Assembly (NCBI GenBank): GCA_029881175.1
Contig: JAOUNC010000034.1
Location: 1-12,273 of the forward strand
Direction of reading: 5' to 3'
DNA from: Nitrospirota bacterium
GTDB taxonomy: Bacteria > Nitrospirota > Nitrospiria > Nitrospirales > UBA8639
DNA length: 12,273 nucleotides
Under the pieces are notes generated by a model, which saw only the letters and a list, made by a program, of their open reading frames with translations, searched no databases and was not told the origin of the DNA. How positions within the stretch are numbered: position 1 is the stretch's first letter; each line of letters opens with the position of its first letter. The translations under genes and the position numbers were made by a program. Of the stretch, positions 1 through 7,371 are shown one piece after another.

Positions 1-1
1 G

Positions 2-91
2 CTTGCGAGCCTGAAGTTTCAATTCTTGGACCTGAGTAAAGACGTATCCTGGGAGTCGTTGAATTCGGTAGAAAGGTTCCATTGTCAATGA
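2..91 (+). CDS. Possible 3' end of an upstream gene (partial, uncertain)
   Basis: One frame is open from the window edge to a TGA at 89-91. It gives about 29 residues beginning LASLKFQFLD and ending VERFHCQ. The other two + frames stop by position 39, so this frame is the best candidate for the tail of a gene that starts outside the window. I recognise no family in it, and 29 open codons can occur by chance. Its end would overlap the next possible ORF by about ten bases. Confidence 0.2.
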   Translation, partial: LASLKFQFLDLSKDVSWESLNSVERFHCQ

Positions 92-336
92 GAAATAAAG
101 AAATGACCCTCAATTTGAGGGAGCGTGAGAATAGCGAACGGTATCATATAAAAAGAGATTTTATTCTAGATGAGGGAATGAAACCAGTCAATTTCGAAAC
201 ACCCGATTTTGAGAAAAAAGTCAAAGAACTTTTTGCTGCGTTGGCTCAACCCATTGGCGCCGCGTTCGATTGTTTGCCGGAGGCTGCCCCTTTTGCGATA
301 ATGCCGGTCCACTGTCTCTCCAAGAAAGGGTTATGA
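82..336 (+). CDS. Small hypothetical ORF overlapping the pdxJ start
   Basis: An 84-codon frame runs from a TTG at 82 (or ATG at 88) to a TGA at 334-336, overlapping the first pdxJ Met codons. An AGAAAGG stretch at 70-76 sits 5 nt before the TTG, which is a fair ribosome binding site. The short overlap is typical of translationally coupled operon genes. Against it: the product is charged at the N terminus ([19 protein letters not shown]), has no recognisable domain, signal peptide or membrane segment, and resembles no family I know. It may simply be the open leader of pdxJ. If real, it would be a small cytosolic protein of unknown function co-translated with PdxJ. This 335-base stretch holds no other gene I can support. 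Confidence 0.3.
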   Translation: MSMRNKEMTLNLRERENSERYHIKRDFILDEGMKPVNFETPDFEKKVKELFAALAQPIGAAFDCLPEAAPFAIMPVHCLSKKGL

Positions 337-1049
337 TGGCACGACTAGGCGTTAACGTGGATCATGTTGCCACAGTCCGACAGGCTCGTGGCGGACATGA
401 ACCTGATCCCATTATGGCCGCCTCCCTCGTCCAATTAGCCGGGGCTGAAGGCGTGGTGGTCCACCTCAGGGAGGACCGCCGTCATATTCAAGACCGCGAT
501 CTGTCGATTCTCCGGGAAACGGTCCATACCCAATTGAACTTAGAAATGGCCGCCGAAGATTCTGTCGCGAAAATCGCCCTCCAGATCAAACCCGATATTG
601 CGACCTTAGTCCCGGAACGCCGCCAAGAACTCACGACGGAGGGGGGTCTGGACGTTATCGAACATCAAGATCGCATTCAATCCATGGTGTATCTTCTCCA
701 TGAAGGAGGGATTACGGTTAGTTTGTTTGTTGACCCGGATGAGCGCCAAATTCGAGCAGCGCACAAAGTCAAAGCTGATTTCGTGGAACTGCATACCGGT
801 CGTTACGCCAATACCCGACGCCAACAAGAAATCGACATTGAATATGAGGCCCTCGTTCAATCCGCCAAGCTCGCTGCCACATTAGGGCTCCGTGTCAGTG
901 CCGGTCATGGCCTCAATTATCACAATGCGCACCGATTAACCCAGATTCCCGAAATTGAAGAATTTAATATTGGGCATAGCATTATCGCTCGGGCTCTTTT
1001 TGTCGGACTTGAACGCGCCGTTCTTGAAATGAAAGCCCTCCTCACATAG
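336..1049 (+). CDS. pdxJ: Pyridoxine 5'-phosphate synthase PdxJ
   Basis: PdxJ makes pyridoxine 5'-phosphate (vitamin B6) from 1-deoxy-D-xylulose 5-phosphate and 3-amino-2-oxopropyl phosphate, the last ring-closing step of the DXP-dependent route in the cytosol. The 237-residue product matches the family length (E. coli 243) and its TIM barrel. The N-terminal [16 protein letters not shown] strand is clear. VHLREDRRH (residues 42-50) holds H43 and R45, NLEM holds E70, and SAGHG holds H191. These align with the E. coli active-site residues His45, Arg47, Glu72 and His193. [13 protein letters not shown] near the C terminus is the usual phosphate-binding end. I chose ATG 336 because [10 protein letters not shown] is the canonical start and AAAGGG (325-330) lies 5 nt upstream. 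ATG 333 is the adjacent alternative. It leads the nnr-tsaE-mutS cluster. Confidence 0.96.
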   Translation: MARLGVNVDHVATVRQARGGHEPDPIMAASLVQLAGAEGVVVHLREDRRHIQDRDLSILRETVHTQLNLEMAAEDSVAKIALQIKPDIATLVPERRQELTTEGGLDVIEHQDRIQSMVYLLHEGGITVSLFVDPDERQIRAAHKVKADFVELHTGRYANTRRQQEIDIEYEALVQSAKLAATLGLRVSAGHGLNYHNAHRLTQIPEIEEFNIGHSIIARALFVGLERAVLEMKALLT

Positions 1050-1089
1050 AAAGCGTCAAACACTTCATCTCCGTCCCTACAGAATGATC

Positions 1090-2664
1090 ATGTGGCTCGT
1101 CACTCCAGAACAGATGCAAGAGCTTGATCGTCGGACCATTCACGACGCCAACATTCCTGGGACCACTTTGATGGAACGAGCCGGAGCCGGGGTGGTTACA
1201 CACTTGCTTCAGCATGCAGGTTCTCCAAAAGGGAAAAACGTCGTCGTGTTCTGCGGGAAAGGGAATAATGGGGGCGATGGGTTGGTGGTCGCTCGACTCT
1301 TGTTAGCCAAAGGAGCCCGCCTGAAGGTGCTCTTGATGGCTCCCTATCAAGAGCTCAGTAAAGATGCCAAAACCATGTATCGACGTTTGACGAAAAAGAC
1401 GAAACCTTCTCATATTCTCGTTCGACCCAGTCAGAAAATTGTGGAATCCTTAGCGCAAGATGCCCATATCCTCATTGATGGACTATTCGGAACAGGCCTT
1501 TCGTCATCTTTACGCGATCCCTACACCACCGTGATTCACGCGATCAATACTTCCCGAGCCTATACGGTGGCCATCGACATCCCCTCAGGATTAGACAGTG
1601 CAACAGGGGCGATTTGGGGGACCGCCGTGAAGGCGGATCTGACGGTGACGTTTGGCTGTCCAAAAATCGGCCTCTATGTCGGGGAGGCCATTGATCAGGT
1701 TGGGCACATTGAAGTGGTGGATATTGGCATTCCTGATGAATATGTCCAGAGCTTGAATCCCCAGGCCCAGCTCCTCACGCACGAACTGATCCGCCCACTG
1801 ATTCCTCCCCGTCGCGCATCAGCCCATAAGGGAACGTTTGGACATGTCGGCATTGTGGCTGGATCCCCCGGGAAGGCCGGGGCCCCAGCCCTGGCAGCGC
1901 TCGGAGCGCTTCGTGTCGGCACAGGCCTCGTCACGGTTGGCACCCCCAAGACCGTCGCGCCTATTGTGGAATCCAAGCTTTTAGAAGTCATGACCATGGG
2001 CTTACCGGAAACGCCCGAACACCTGCTAGGCTTTGAGTCCTATCCAACGCTTACTTCTTTTTGCCGAGACAAATCGGCTCTGGCATTTGGGCCTGGATTA
2101 GGGGTTTCTTCCTCGACAACCAAACTGCTCTCTCAACTTCTTCCACAACTTCATGCTCCCTGCGTGCTGGACGCTGATGCCCTTAATAATTTGGCCTCTA
2201 CTCTGAATGTCTTATCAACGATGAAACAGCCTCCGGTACTCACGCCACACCCCGGAGAAATGGCCAGACTTGTCTCGCAGGCTTCTTCTCAAACGATCAA
2301 TGAAGATCGAATCGGCGCCGCCAGCACATTTGCCACTACACATCGGGTCATTCTCGTCTTGAAGGGTGCCAATACCGTCATTGCTCACCCTCATGGCCAA
2401 ATCGCTATTTGTCCAACGGGGAATCCTGGAATGGCATCCGCCGGTATGGGAGATGTACTGACCGGTATGATTGCAGGACTTTTGGCACAAGGCCTCCCTT
2501 CATGGGACGCAGCCAGAATGGGAGTCTATCTCCATGGGCTGGCGGGAGACCTGGCCGTCATGGCCACCGGAGAACCGGGTTTAATTGCCAGCGATGTCAT
2601 CTCGGCCATCCCCCATGCTTTCCTCCAAGTAGCGCTTTGGAACAAGGAGAACATGCCAGCATGA
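1090..2664 (+). CDS. nnr: Bifunctional NAD(P)HX epimerase / ADP-dependent NAD(P)HX dehydratase
   Basis: Nnr repairs hydrated, inactive NADH and NADPH. The N-terminal YjeF_N domain interconverts the R and S epimers of NAD(P)HX, and the C-terminal ribokinase-like domain dehydrates the S form using ADP. The protein has 524 residues, close to E. coli Nnr (515). In the N domain, CGKGNNGGDG (55-64) is the nucleotide-binding loop and DIPSGLDS (163-170) the conserved acidic segment. In the C domain, GTFGHVGIVAGS (from about 248), AFGPGLG, LDADALN, LTPHPGEM and NPGMASAGMGD (445-455) are all present. The last ends in the Asp of the kinase-fold GxGD motif. MWLVTPEQM is a typical start, and an in-frame ATG two codons earlier (1084) is equally possible. 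Neither start has a clear ribosome binding site, so coupling to pdxJ is likely. The stop overlaps the tsaE ATG. Confidence 0.95.
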   Translation: MWLVTPEQMQELDRRTIHDANIPGTTLMERAGAGVVTHLLQHAGSPKGKNVVVFCGKGNNGGDGLVVARLLLAKGARLKVLLMAPYQELSKDAKTMYRRLTKKTKPSHILVRPSQKIVESLAQDAHILIDGLFGTGLSSSLRDPYTTVIHAINTSRAYTVAIDIPSGLDSATGAIWGTAVKADLTVTFGCPKIGLYVGEAIDQVGHIEVVDIGIPDEYVQSLNPQAQLLTHELIRPLIPPRRASAHKGTFGHVGIVAGSPGKAGAPALAALGALRVGTGLVTVGTPKTVAPIVESKLLEVMTMGLPETPEHLLGFESYPTLTSFCRDKSALAFGPGLGVSSSTTKLLSQLLPQLHAPCVLDADALNNLASTLNVLSTMKQPPVLTPHPGEMARLVSQASSQTINEDRIGAASTFATTHRVILVLKGANTVIAHPHGQIAICPTGNPGMASAGMGDVLTGMIAGLLAQGLPSWDAARMGVYLHGLAGDLAVMATGEPGLIASDVISAIPHAFLQVALWNKENMPA

Positions 2665-3215
2665 GTTCTCCTACGGACGTGAGCCAAAAGTCTGGGCTCC
2701 CTTCACTCGGCTTGACCTTGGATTCAGCAGAGAAAACGCTTGCGTTTGGAGAACGGGTCGGCCATGTACTCAAAGGAGGCGATGTCCTGGCCTTAACCGG
2801 CGACTTAGGAGTTGGGAAAACACTCATCACTCGTGGAATTGCTCTGGGCTTAGGGATCCCGGCCGAACAGGTGAATAGCCCTACGTTTACGCTCATTCAA
2901 GCCTATGTGTATGATAGCTGCGTTCAGGTCATTCATGTCGACCTCTACCGCCTTGAACACCCATCGGCCATTGCCCAGCTAGGACTGGAAGACTATTTGA
3001 CTCCACAGAATATTGTGATTATTGAATGGGCCGACCGATGTCTTCAGGTTCTTCCCCCTGATTATCTGGTTATTCACATGGAACATGGCAAAACCGAAAC
3101 ACTCCGTCACCTGACCGCAAAAGGCACAGGACCAAGAAGCGCCCATATTGTGACAACCCTCCTACATGACCTCCCTGACAATCACGCGGCATCCCAACCT
3201 TCGAACAACCGCTGA
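2661..3215 (+). CDS. tsaE: tRNA t6A biosynthesis ATPase TsaE
   Basis: TsaE is the small P-loop ATPase that works with TsaB and TsaD to form threonylcarbamoyl-adenosine at position 37 of ANN-decoding tRNAs, in the cytosol. The 184-residue product has the Walker A loop GDLGVGKT (47-54), the SPTFTLIQAY segment (73-82), HVDLYRL (92-98) and IEWADR (121-126), which together are diagnostic of the family. It is somewhat longer than E. coli TsaE (153 residues), with an extra N terminus of about 15 residues and a polar C-terminal tail. The ATG at 2661 overlaps the nnr stop as ATGA, with AAGGAG at 2644-2649, so translation is probably coupled. nnr-tsaE adjacency, sometimes as a pair of cell-wall or metabolite-repair neighbours, is common in bacteria. 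Confidence 0.95.
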   Translation: MSSPTDVSQKSGLPSLGLTLDSAEKTLAFGERVGHVLKGGDVLALTGDLGVGKTLITRGIALGLGIPAEQVNSPTFTLIQAYVYDSCVQVIHVDLYRLEHPSAIAQLGLEDYLTPQNIVIIEWADRCLQVLPPDYLVIHMEHGKTETLRHLTAKGTGPRSAHIVTTLLHDLPDNHAASQPSNNR

Positions 3216-3225
3216 CTCACTCCTG

Positions 3226-5868
3226 ATGAAAGACCAAGAACTCTCCCCTCTCATTCGTCAGTATCAAGGGATTAAGGCGCAGCATCCTGACGCCATTTTA
3301 TTTTTTCGAGTTGGTGACTTCTATGAAATGTTTTTTGAGGATGCGGAAGAAGCCTCAATGATCTTAGGCATTGTGCTGACCGCACGAGGCAAAGCCAAGG
3401 GGAATGCCATCCCCCTCTGTGGTGTGCCACACCACACAGCAACCGGATACATTGCCAAACTACTCAAAGCCGGGAAAATCGTCGCCCTGTGCGAGCAAGT
3501 TGAAGACCCGAAAGAGGCGAAAGGCCTCATTAAACGCGAAGTTGTTCGCGTCTACACCCCTGGCACGTTGTACGATCATGAGCTGCTTTCCGCTCGTGAA
3601 TCCAACTATATTTCCTCAATTTTCTACTCACGAGAACCTTGTTCGAATCAACCCGCATCAGAAATCCGCGTGGGGTTGGCCACATTAGATCTTTCTACAG
3701 GAGAATTTTGGATTTCTGAAGCTCCCCTTGCCAATTCTCCGCACATGCTGGTGGATGAGCTTGTTCGTATCGATCCAAAAGAGGTGATCTTTCCGCATAC
3801 CATTCATCTCGAACTTTCTCAATTACTGAAAACATTACCCATCGCCCGATTGGTTCCGCGTGATCTGCCAAGCTTTGACTTGGAAGAGAGTCGGGTCACA
3901 CTCACCAACACTTTTCACGTCGACCATATTCACGAGCTTCAACTCTCTGGACTGACCGTTGGCTATCAAGCCAGTGGAGGATTGCTACAGTACCTGAATG
4001 AAACCCAACCCACCGTCGCTCATACACATTTGCGCCGCCCCTGGATTCGCCTACTCGAACAAGAGATGCAATTGGACCAGGCCACGCTTCGAAATTTAGA
4101 AATTCTTAAACCAACCTCAGAACAACGACAAAGTCCGACCTTATTCACCACAGTGGATCAGACCCAGACCCCCATGGGGACTCGACTGTTACGCCAATGG
4201 ATTGTGCGTCCTCTCACCCAACTCCGAGCCATTCAAGACCGCCAGGATGTGGTCAAAGAATTGGTCAATCAGGTAGGCACTCGGATGTCGATTCGCAGTC
4301 ATCTGAAATCCATCAAAGATCTCGAGCGGTTGAATAGCCGCATTGCCTTGCAAGTTGCCAATCCCCGTGACCTGATGAGTCTATATCACTCCCTGGGAAG
4401 CCTACCGGTCCTGCACCAACATTTGGCTTCCTTTCAATCTGGCATCCTGAAGACTATGTATGCCGATTGGGATTCCCTTCAGGACATATCTTCCTGGATA
4501 GCAGAATCTATTGTGGAGAGCCCTCCACTCTCGGCCAAAGAGGGCGGAATCATCCGGGAAGGCGTAAATAAAGAACTGGATGAACTTCGAGTTCTTTCAA
4601 AGGAAGGCACCAGGTTATTAGCCGAAATGGAAACGAGAGAACGCACAAGAACCGGGATCGATTCACTCAAAGTGAAGTTCAATCAGGTCTTTGGGTATTA
4701 CATAGAAGTGACCAAAGCCAATTCCTCGCGAGTCCCCGAAGATTATCAACGGAAACAGACGTTGGTGAATGCAGAACGTTTTACCACAGAGGAACTCCAG
4801 GAGTTGGAAGGACGCCTTTCCAGCGCCGACCAAAAGATGAAACATTTGGAATTTGAGTTGTTTGTCGCTCTCCGTCAACGCATCGCCTCAGCCTCAGTAA
4901 ACATTCAGTCCATGGCCCGTCAGTTAGCACTACTCGATGTCTTCAGCAGCTTGGCGGAAATAGCAACCCTCAACCGCTATACCCAACCAACCATCTACGA
5001 GGGTGGTACGATTCAGATCACCGAAGGGCGGCACCCGGTTATCGAGCAACTCCAGATTGCCGATAGCTTTATTCCAAATGACACAACTTTAGACCTGGAC
5101 ACCAATCGCCTCCTTTTGATCACCGGCCCCAATATGGCAGGTAAAAGTACCTATCTTCGGCAAGTCGCACTTATTGTGCTAATGGCACAAATGGGTAGTT
5201 TTGTCCCAGCTGATTCGGCTCGAATTGGCCTGGTAGATCGTATTTTTACTCGGGTTGGGGCAGCCGATGATTTGAGTGCCGGACAAAGCACGTTTATGGT
5301 GGAAATGAGTGAAACAGCCAAAATATTACTTTCAGCCACTTCCCGAAGCCTGTTGTTGTTAGATGAGGTTGGCCGTGGGACCAGTACGTATGATGGTTTG
5401 AGTATCGCTTGGGCCCTCGTGGAATACATTCTGGATCGAGGGATTTTGGGTGCTCGGACCCTCTTTGCCACCCATTACCACGAAATGACCCAATTGGAAT
5501 CTCAACGAGAAGGAATTAAAAACTACACGGTCCTGGTGCAGGAAAAAGGGCAGGATGTATTATTTCTGAGAAAAATTATTCCAGGGAAAGCCGACAGAAG
5601 CTATGGTATTCAAGTGGCCAAATTGGCGGGCATACCGACGCAGGTGCTTCACCGCGCAAAAAATATTCTAGAGCAACTGGAACAGGACAATTCTTCCCCG
5701 AATGTATCAAGCACAGATTCTGATAAAAATCATTCTCAGGCCCACACTCCACCGTCTCCACAACCCCATATCATTTTAGAAGAAGTCAAACAGATCGACT
5801 TGTTTTCTATGACACCCCTTGAAGCCCTGAATCGTTTGGCCGATTTCAAAGCCCGCCTAAATGATTAA
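3226..5868 (+). CDS. mutS: DNA mismatch repair ATPase MutS
   Basis: MutS recognises base mismatches and small loops, then signals to MutL. The 880-residue protein is full length for MutS1. The mismatch-binding domain carries the Phe-x-Glu motif at F32-Y33-E34 in GDFYEMF, matching E. coli F36 and E38. CGVPHH follows in the same domain. The connector, lever and clamp regions fill the middle. The ATPase domain has Walker A GPNMAGKST (634-642), Walker B LLLLDEVGRGTST with D713 and E714, and the FATHYHEM switch. The tail, with VKQIDLFSMTPLEAL, is the usual C-terminal oligomerisation segment. I chose ATG 3226, ten bases after the tsaE stop, because MKDQELSPLIRQY fits the family start. An in-frame ATG at 3166 would overlap tsaE by 50 bases. 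Neither has a good ribosome binding site. It is the last gene before the terminator. Confidence 0.97.
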   Translation: MKDQELSPLIRQYQGIKAQHPDAILFFRVGDFYEMFFEDAEEASMILGIVLTARGKAKGNAIPLCGVPHHTATGYIAKLLKAGKIVALCEQVEDPKEAKGLIKREVVRVYTPGTLYDHELLSARESNYISSIFYSREPCSNQPASEIRVGLATLDLSTGEFWISEAPLANSPHMLVDELVRIDPKEVIFPHTIHLELSQLLKTLPIARLVPRDLPSFDLEESRVTLTNTFHVDHIHELQLSGLTVGYQASGGLLQYLNETQPTVAHTHLRRPWIRLLEQEMQLDQATLRNLEILKPTSEQRQSPTLFTTVDQTQTPMGTRLLRQWIVRPLTQLRAIQDRQDVVKELVNQVGTRMSIRSHLKSIKDLERLNSRIALQVANPRDLMSLYHSLGSLPVLHQHLASFQSGILKTMYADWDSLQDISSWIAESIVESPPLSAKEGGIIREGVNKELDELRVLSKEGTRLLAEMETRERTRTGIDSLKVKFNQVFGYYIEVTKANSSRVPEDYQRKQTLVNAERFTTEELQELEGRLSSADQKMKHLEFELFVALRQRIASASVNIQSMARQLALLDVFSSLAEIATLNRYTQPTIYEGGTIQITEGRHPVIEQLQIADSFIPNDTTLDLDTNRLLLITGPNMAGKSTYLRQVALIVLMAQMGSFVPADSARIGLVDRIFTRVGAADDLSAGQSTFMVEMSETAKILLSATSRSLLLLDEVGRGTSTYDGLSIAWALVEYILDRGILGARTLFATHYHEMTQLESQREGIKNYTVLVQEKGQDVLFLRKIIPGKADRSYGIQVAKLAGIPTQVLHRAKNILEQLEQDNSSPNVSSTDSDKNHSQAHTPPSPQPHIILEEVKQIDLFSMTPLEALNRLADFKARLND

Positions 5869-5870
5869 GG

Positions 5871-5908
5871 CAAAAAAAAAGGCCTGCGTGATACGCAGGC
5901 CTTTTCTT
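5871..5908. terminator. Bidirectional intrinsic terminator between convergent genes
   Basis: A perfect 9-bp GC-rich stem (GGCCTGCGT at 5881-5889, ACGCAGGCC at 5893-5901) closes a 3-nt GAT loop. An A9 run (5872-5880) precedes it and TTTTCTT follows, so each strand reads as stem plus U tract. It lies between the mutS stop (5868) and the stop of the - strand exported-protein gene (5932), and so should end transcription from both sides. Confidence 0.93.
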
Positions 5909-5931
5909 AAGACTCACTTAATCTATAAAGA

Positions 5932-6561
5932 TTATTTTTCTGGATCCCAGACTCCTTGTCCTTGATCGGAGTAAGGAATCACGCCAGCAATGGCTGGTCC
6001 ACCAGGAATTAACACATCATATTGCATCTTCCTGTTTTGTGGCCAGCTGCCATCAGCGATAGCTTTTGCGACAGGAGTTGTCCGCAAGCTATGAATGCTT
6101 CGAGGCTTATCCGGCGTTCCAGCTACCTCTTCCACAGGTTTGGCTGAAAGAATCACCCGTTTGTTTTGCTCTTTCTCCTGAACGACAATTTCAACTAATC
6201 CATAATTTGATGGTTTAGTATCGGTCATGACGGCTTGGCTTTGGGAATCTTTTCCGGCGGCCACTAACGTTGCCATGGTGGCATCATCAGCGGCATACAT
6301 TTTAATGTTTTTCCCGGGAAAATATTTTTGCCAATAATATCCGCTTTCGGCATTTCCACCGAACACGGCTACATTAACCCATACCGCCTTGTCATAGGGA
6401 TCTGTCACCGCAACGCGGGCGCGAAGCGTCGTTGGCTTGCTCAAGTCACCCCATTCAAACCGCTCTTGGAATGCCTCGATTGCCATTGCACTGGAGGCCA
6501 TTGTGCCTACGAGCGCTACGGCTCCAACAAGGGCCCATCCTTTCATCTTAGCACCTTTCAT
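5932..6561 (-). CDS. Exported protein of unknown function (second gene of the pair)
   Basis: I do not recognise this family. The 209-residue product has a clear Sec signal peptide: MKGAKMKGW, a hydrophobic core, then ASSAMA with probable cleavage after A27. The mature protein of about 182 residues should be periplasmic or extracellular. There is no lipobox, no further membrane helix and no cysteine at all. The mature part has alternating strand-like segments (TTLRARVAVT, AVWVNVAVFGG, GLVEIVVQEK) and a Pro/Gly-rich end (LIPGGPAIAGVIPYSDQG). Residues 86-111 weakly resemble a segment of the neighbouring exported protein. AGGAGG lies 9 nt before the ATG at 6561; a second in-frame ATG at 6546 is an alternative. 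It starts 64 nt after the upstream exported-protein gene and probably shares its transcript, ending at the bidirectional terminator. Confidence 0.85.
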   Translation of the reverse strand: MKGAKMKGWALVGAVALVGTMASSAMAIEAFQERFEWGDLSKPTTLRARVAVTDPYDKAVWVNVAVFGGNAESGYYWQKYFPGKNIKMYAADDATMATLVAAGKDSQSQAVMTDTKPSNYGLVEIVVQEKEQNKRVILSAKPVEEVAGTPDKPRSIHSLRTTPVAKAIADGSWPQNRKMQYDVLIPGGPAIAGVIPYSDQGQGVWDPEK

Positions 6562-6582
6562 AATGGCTTCCCTCCTCGACTT

Positions 6583-6623
6583 AAAAGTTATATGTCATTT
6601 TCTTATGAATGATTAAAACTTTT
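6583..6623 (-). other. AT-rich nested inverted repeat between the two exported-protein genes
   Basis: AAAAGTT (6583-6589) and AACTTTT (6617-6623) are perfect 7-nt complements separated by 27 nt. Inside them, TCATT and AATGA can form a second short stem. The stem is weak because it is AT-rich. It begins just after the upstream stop codon and could act in transcript processing or differential stability. No U tract makes it a convincing terminator. Confidence 0.3.
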
Positions 6624-6625
6624 CT

Positions 6626-7168
6626 TTAGTTCAAAACCTTAAAGCCTGTGACGGTATGACCACTGACTTGCACTTCCATGGCCACGAAATCTTGGGCGGC
6701 CTTGGTCATTTGGTCCATAAGGGCTTTGTCTTTTACAACCAAACGAACGGTTGTTTGTGGTGTGTACCAACCAGAATATGGGTTATTTTTATCAGTACCA
6801 CCTTGATAGCCCCAAGCACAACAGGAAACAAGCGGATCAGGCAATGTCTGGATACGATCATCCGAAGCTCTGCCTGGAGGATTCCCCACTTCGGCTGGTG
6901 ATGAGGTATTCCAATATTGAATACCAAACAGAATTTCCCCATCAGGATTGTCAGCCCAATGGCCGAAGATTCTTCCCTTCAAGCTCGTGGCTGCCACACC
7001 TTTAAATGAAAGATCACCTTGAGCTGTGACATCTGCGGGATCTCCTTTAGCTTTCGGATTTCCTTCAGCTGGGCCTTTTTGTGCGAACACGGATCCGGCC
7101 ATACCCATACTCAGCAGGCCAAACGCACAGAGAGCTACAACCGCCCGACGTAGAGATGACTTCTTCAT
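6626..7168 (-). CDS. Exported protein of unknown function (first gene of the pair)
   Basis: I do not recognise this family. The 180-residue product has a strong Sec signal peptide: MKKSSLRR, a hydrophobic core, then GSVFA with probable cleavage after A29. The mature protein of about 151 residues begins with a Gly/Pro/Lys-rich linker, then strand-rich sequence (GEILFGIQYWN), a vicinal cysteine pair C116-C117 in SCCAWGYQGG, an aromatic turn (NPYSGWYTP), and a final strand-helix-strand block (VRLVVKDKALMDQM, AMEVQVSG, GFKVLN). The end is reminiscent of small OB-like or beta-barrel periplasmic domains, but that is only an impression. ATG 7168 is preceded by AAGGAGG with good spacing, and the open frame upstream lacks signal-peptide character. 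A strong promoter candidate lies about 150 bases upstream. The second exported-protein gene follows after 64 bp. Confidence 0.85.
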   Translation of the reverse strand: MKKSSLRRAVVALCAFGLLSMGMAGSVFAQKGPAEGNPKAKGDPADVTAQGDLSFKGVAATSLKGRIFGHWADNPDGEILFGIQYWNTSSPAEVGNPPGRASDDRIQTLPDPLVSCCAWGYQGGTDKNNPYSGWYTPQTTVRLVVKDKALMDQMTKAAQDFVAMEVQVSGHTVTGFKVLN

Positions 7169-7315
7169 CTGCTCCCTCCTTACAGTGTTAGAATGACAAA
7201 AATGAAAAAACAACTTACTCTTTATCTCCTCTTACTTCAAACAAATTTTCCTATTTTCCTTCTTTTTCCGCCCCGTCAAACCCTCTATAAAATATCCTTA
7301 GCCTGGGGAGGGACA
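7169..7315 (-). other. Untranslated leader of the exported-protein pair, about 140 nt
   Basis: This is the stretch between the predicted transcription start (about 7309) and the ATG at 7168. It is strongly purine-rich on the transcribed (-) sense and T/C-rich on the + strand. It contains a second Shine-Dalgarno-like AGAGGAG upstream of a TTG that opens a 15-codon in-frame extension, and a possible long-range pairing of CCCTC (7308-7312 in - sense) with GAGGG (7281-7285). I see no known riboswitch. Confidence 0.35.
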
Positions 7316-7344
7316 ATGCTACTTATCACGAGCATCGTTGTCAA
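7316..7344 (-). promoter_or_regulatory. Sigma70-type promoter for the exported-protein pair
   Basis: On the - strand a perfect -35 TTGACA (7339-7344) is followed after exactly 17 nt by TAGCAT (7316-7321), which matches the -10 consensus at four of six positions including TA...T. The predicted start is near 7309, about 140 nt before the ATG at 7168. It lies right after the M16 peptidase stop (7372). An imperfect inverted repeat (ATGCT ... AGCAT) covers the -10 and part of the spacer and could be an operator. Confidence 0.6.
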
Positions 7345-7371
7345 GCAAAACGTGAGGGGTATTTTCAATAC

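Noticed and set aside
2409..2660. Open frame extending tsaE upstream inside nnr
   Set aside because: It overlaps the conserved C-terminal nnr domain in another frame and shows no TsaE-like sequence. The ATGA overlap start at 2661 is the natural one.
3418..3436. Perfect 9-1-9 palindrome (TGTGGTGTG C CACACCACA) inside mutS
   Set aside because: It encodes the conserved CGVPHHT segment of MutS, so protein constraint and codon choice explain it. A regulatory site within the coding region is unsupported.
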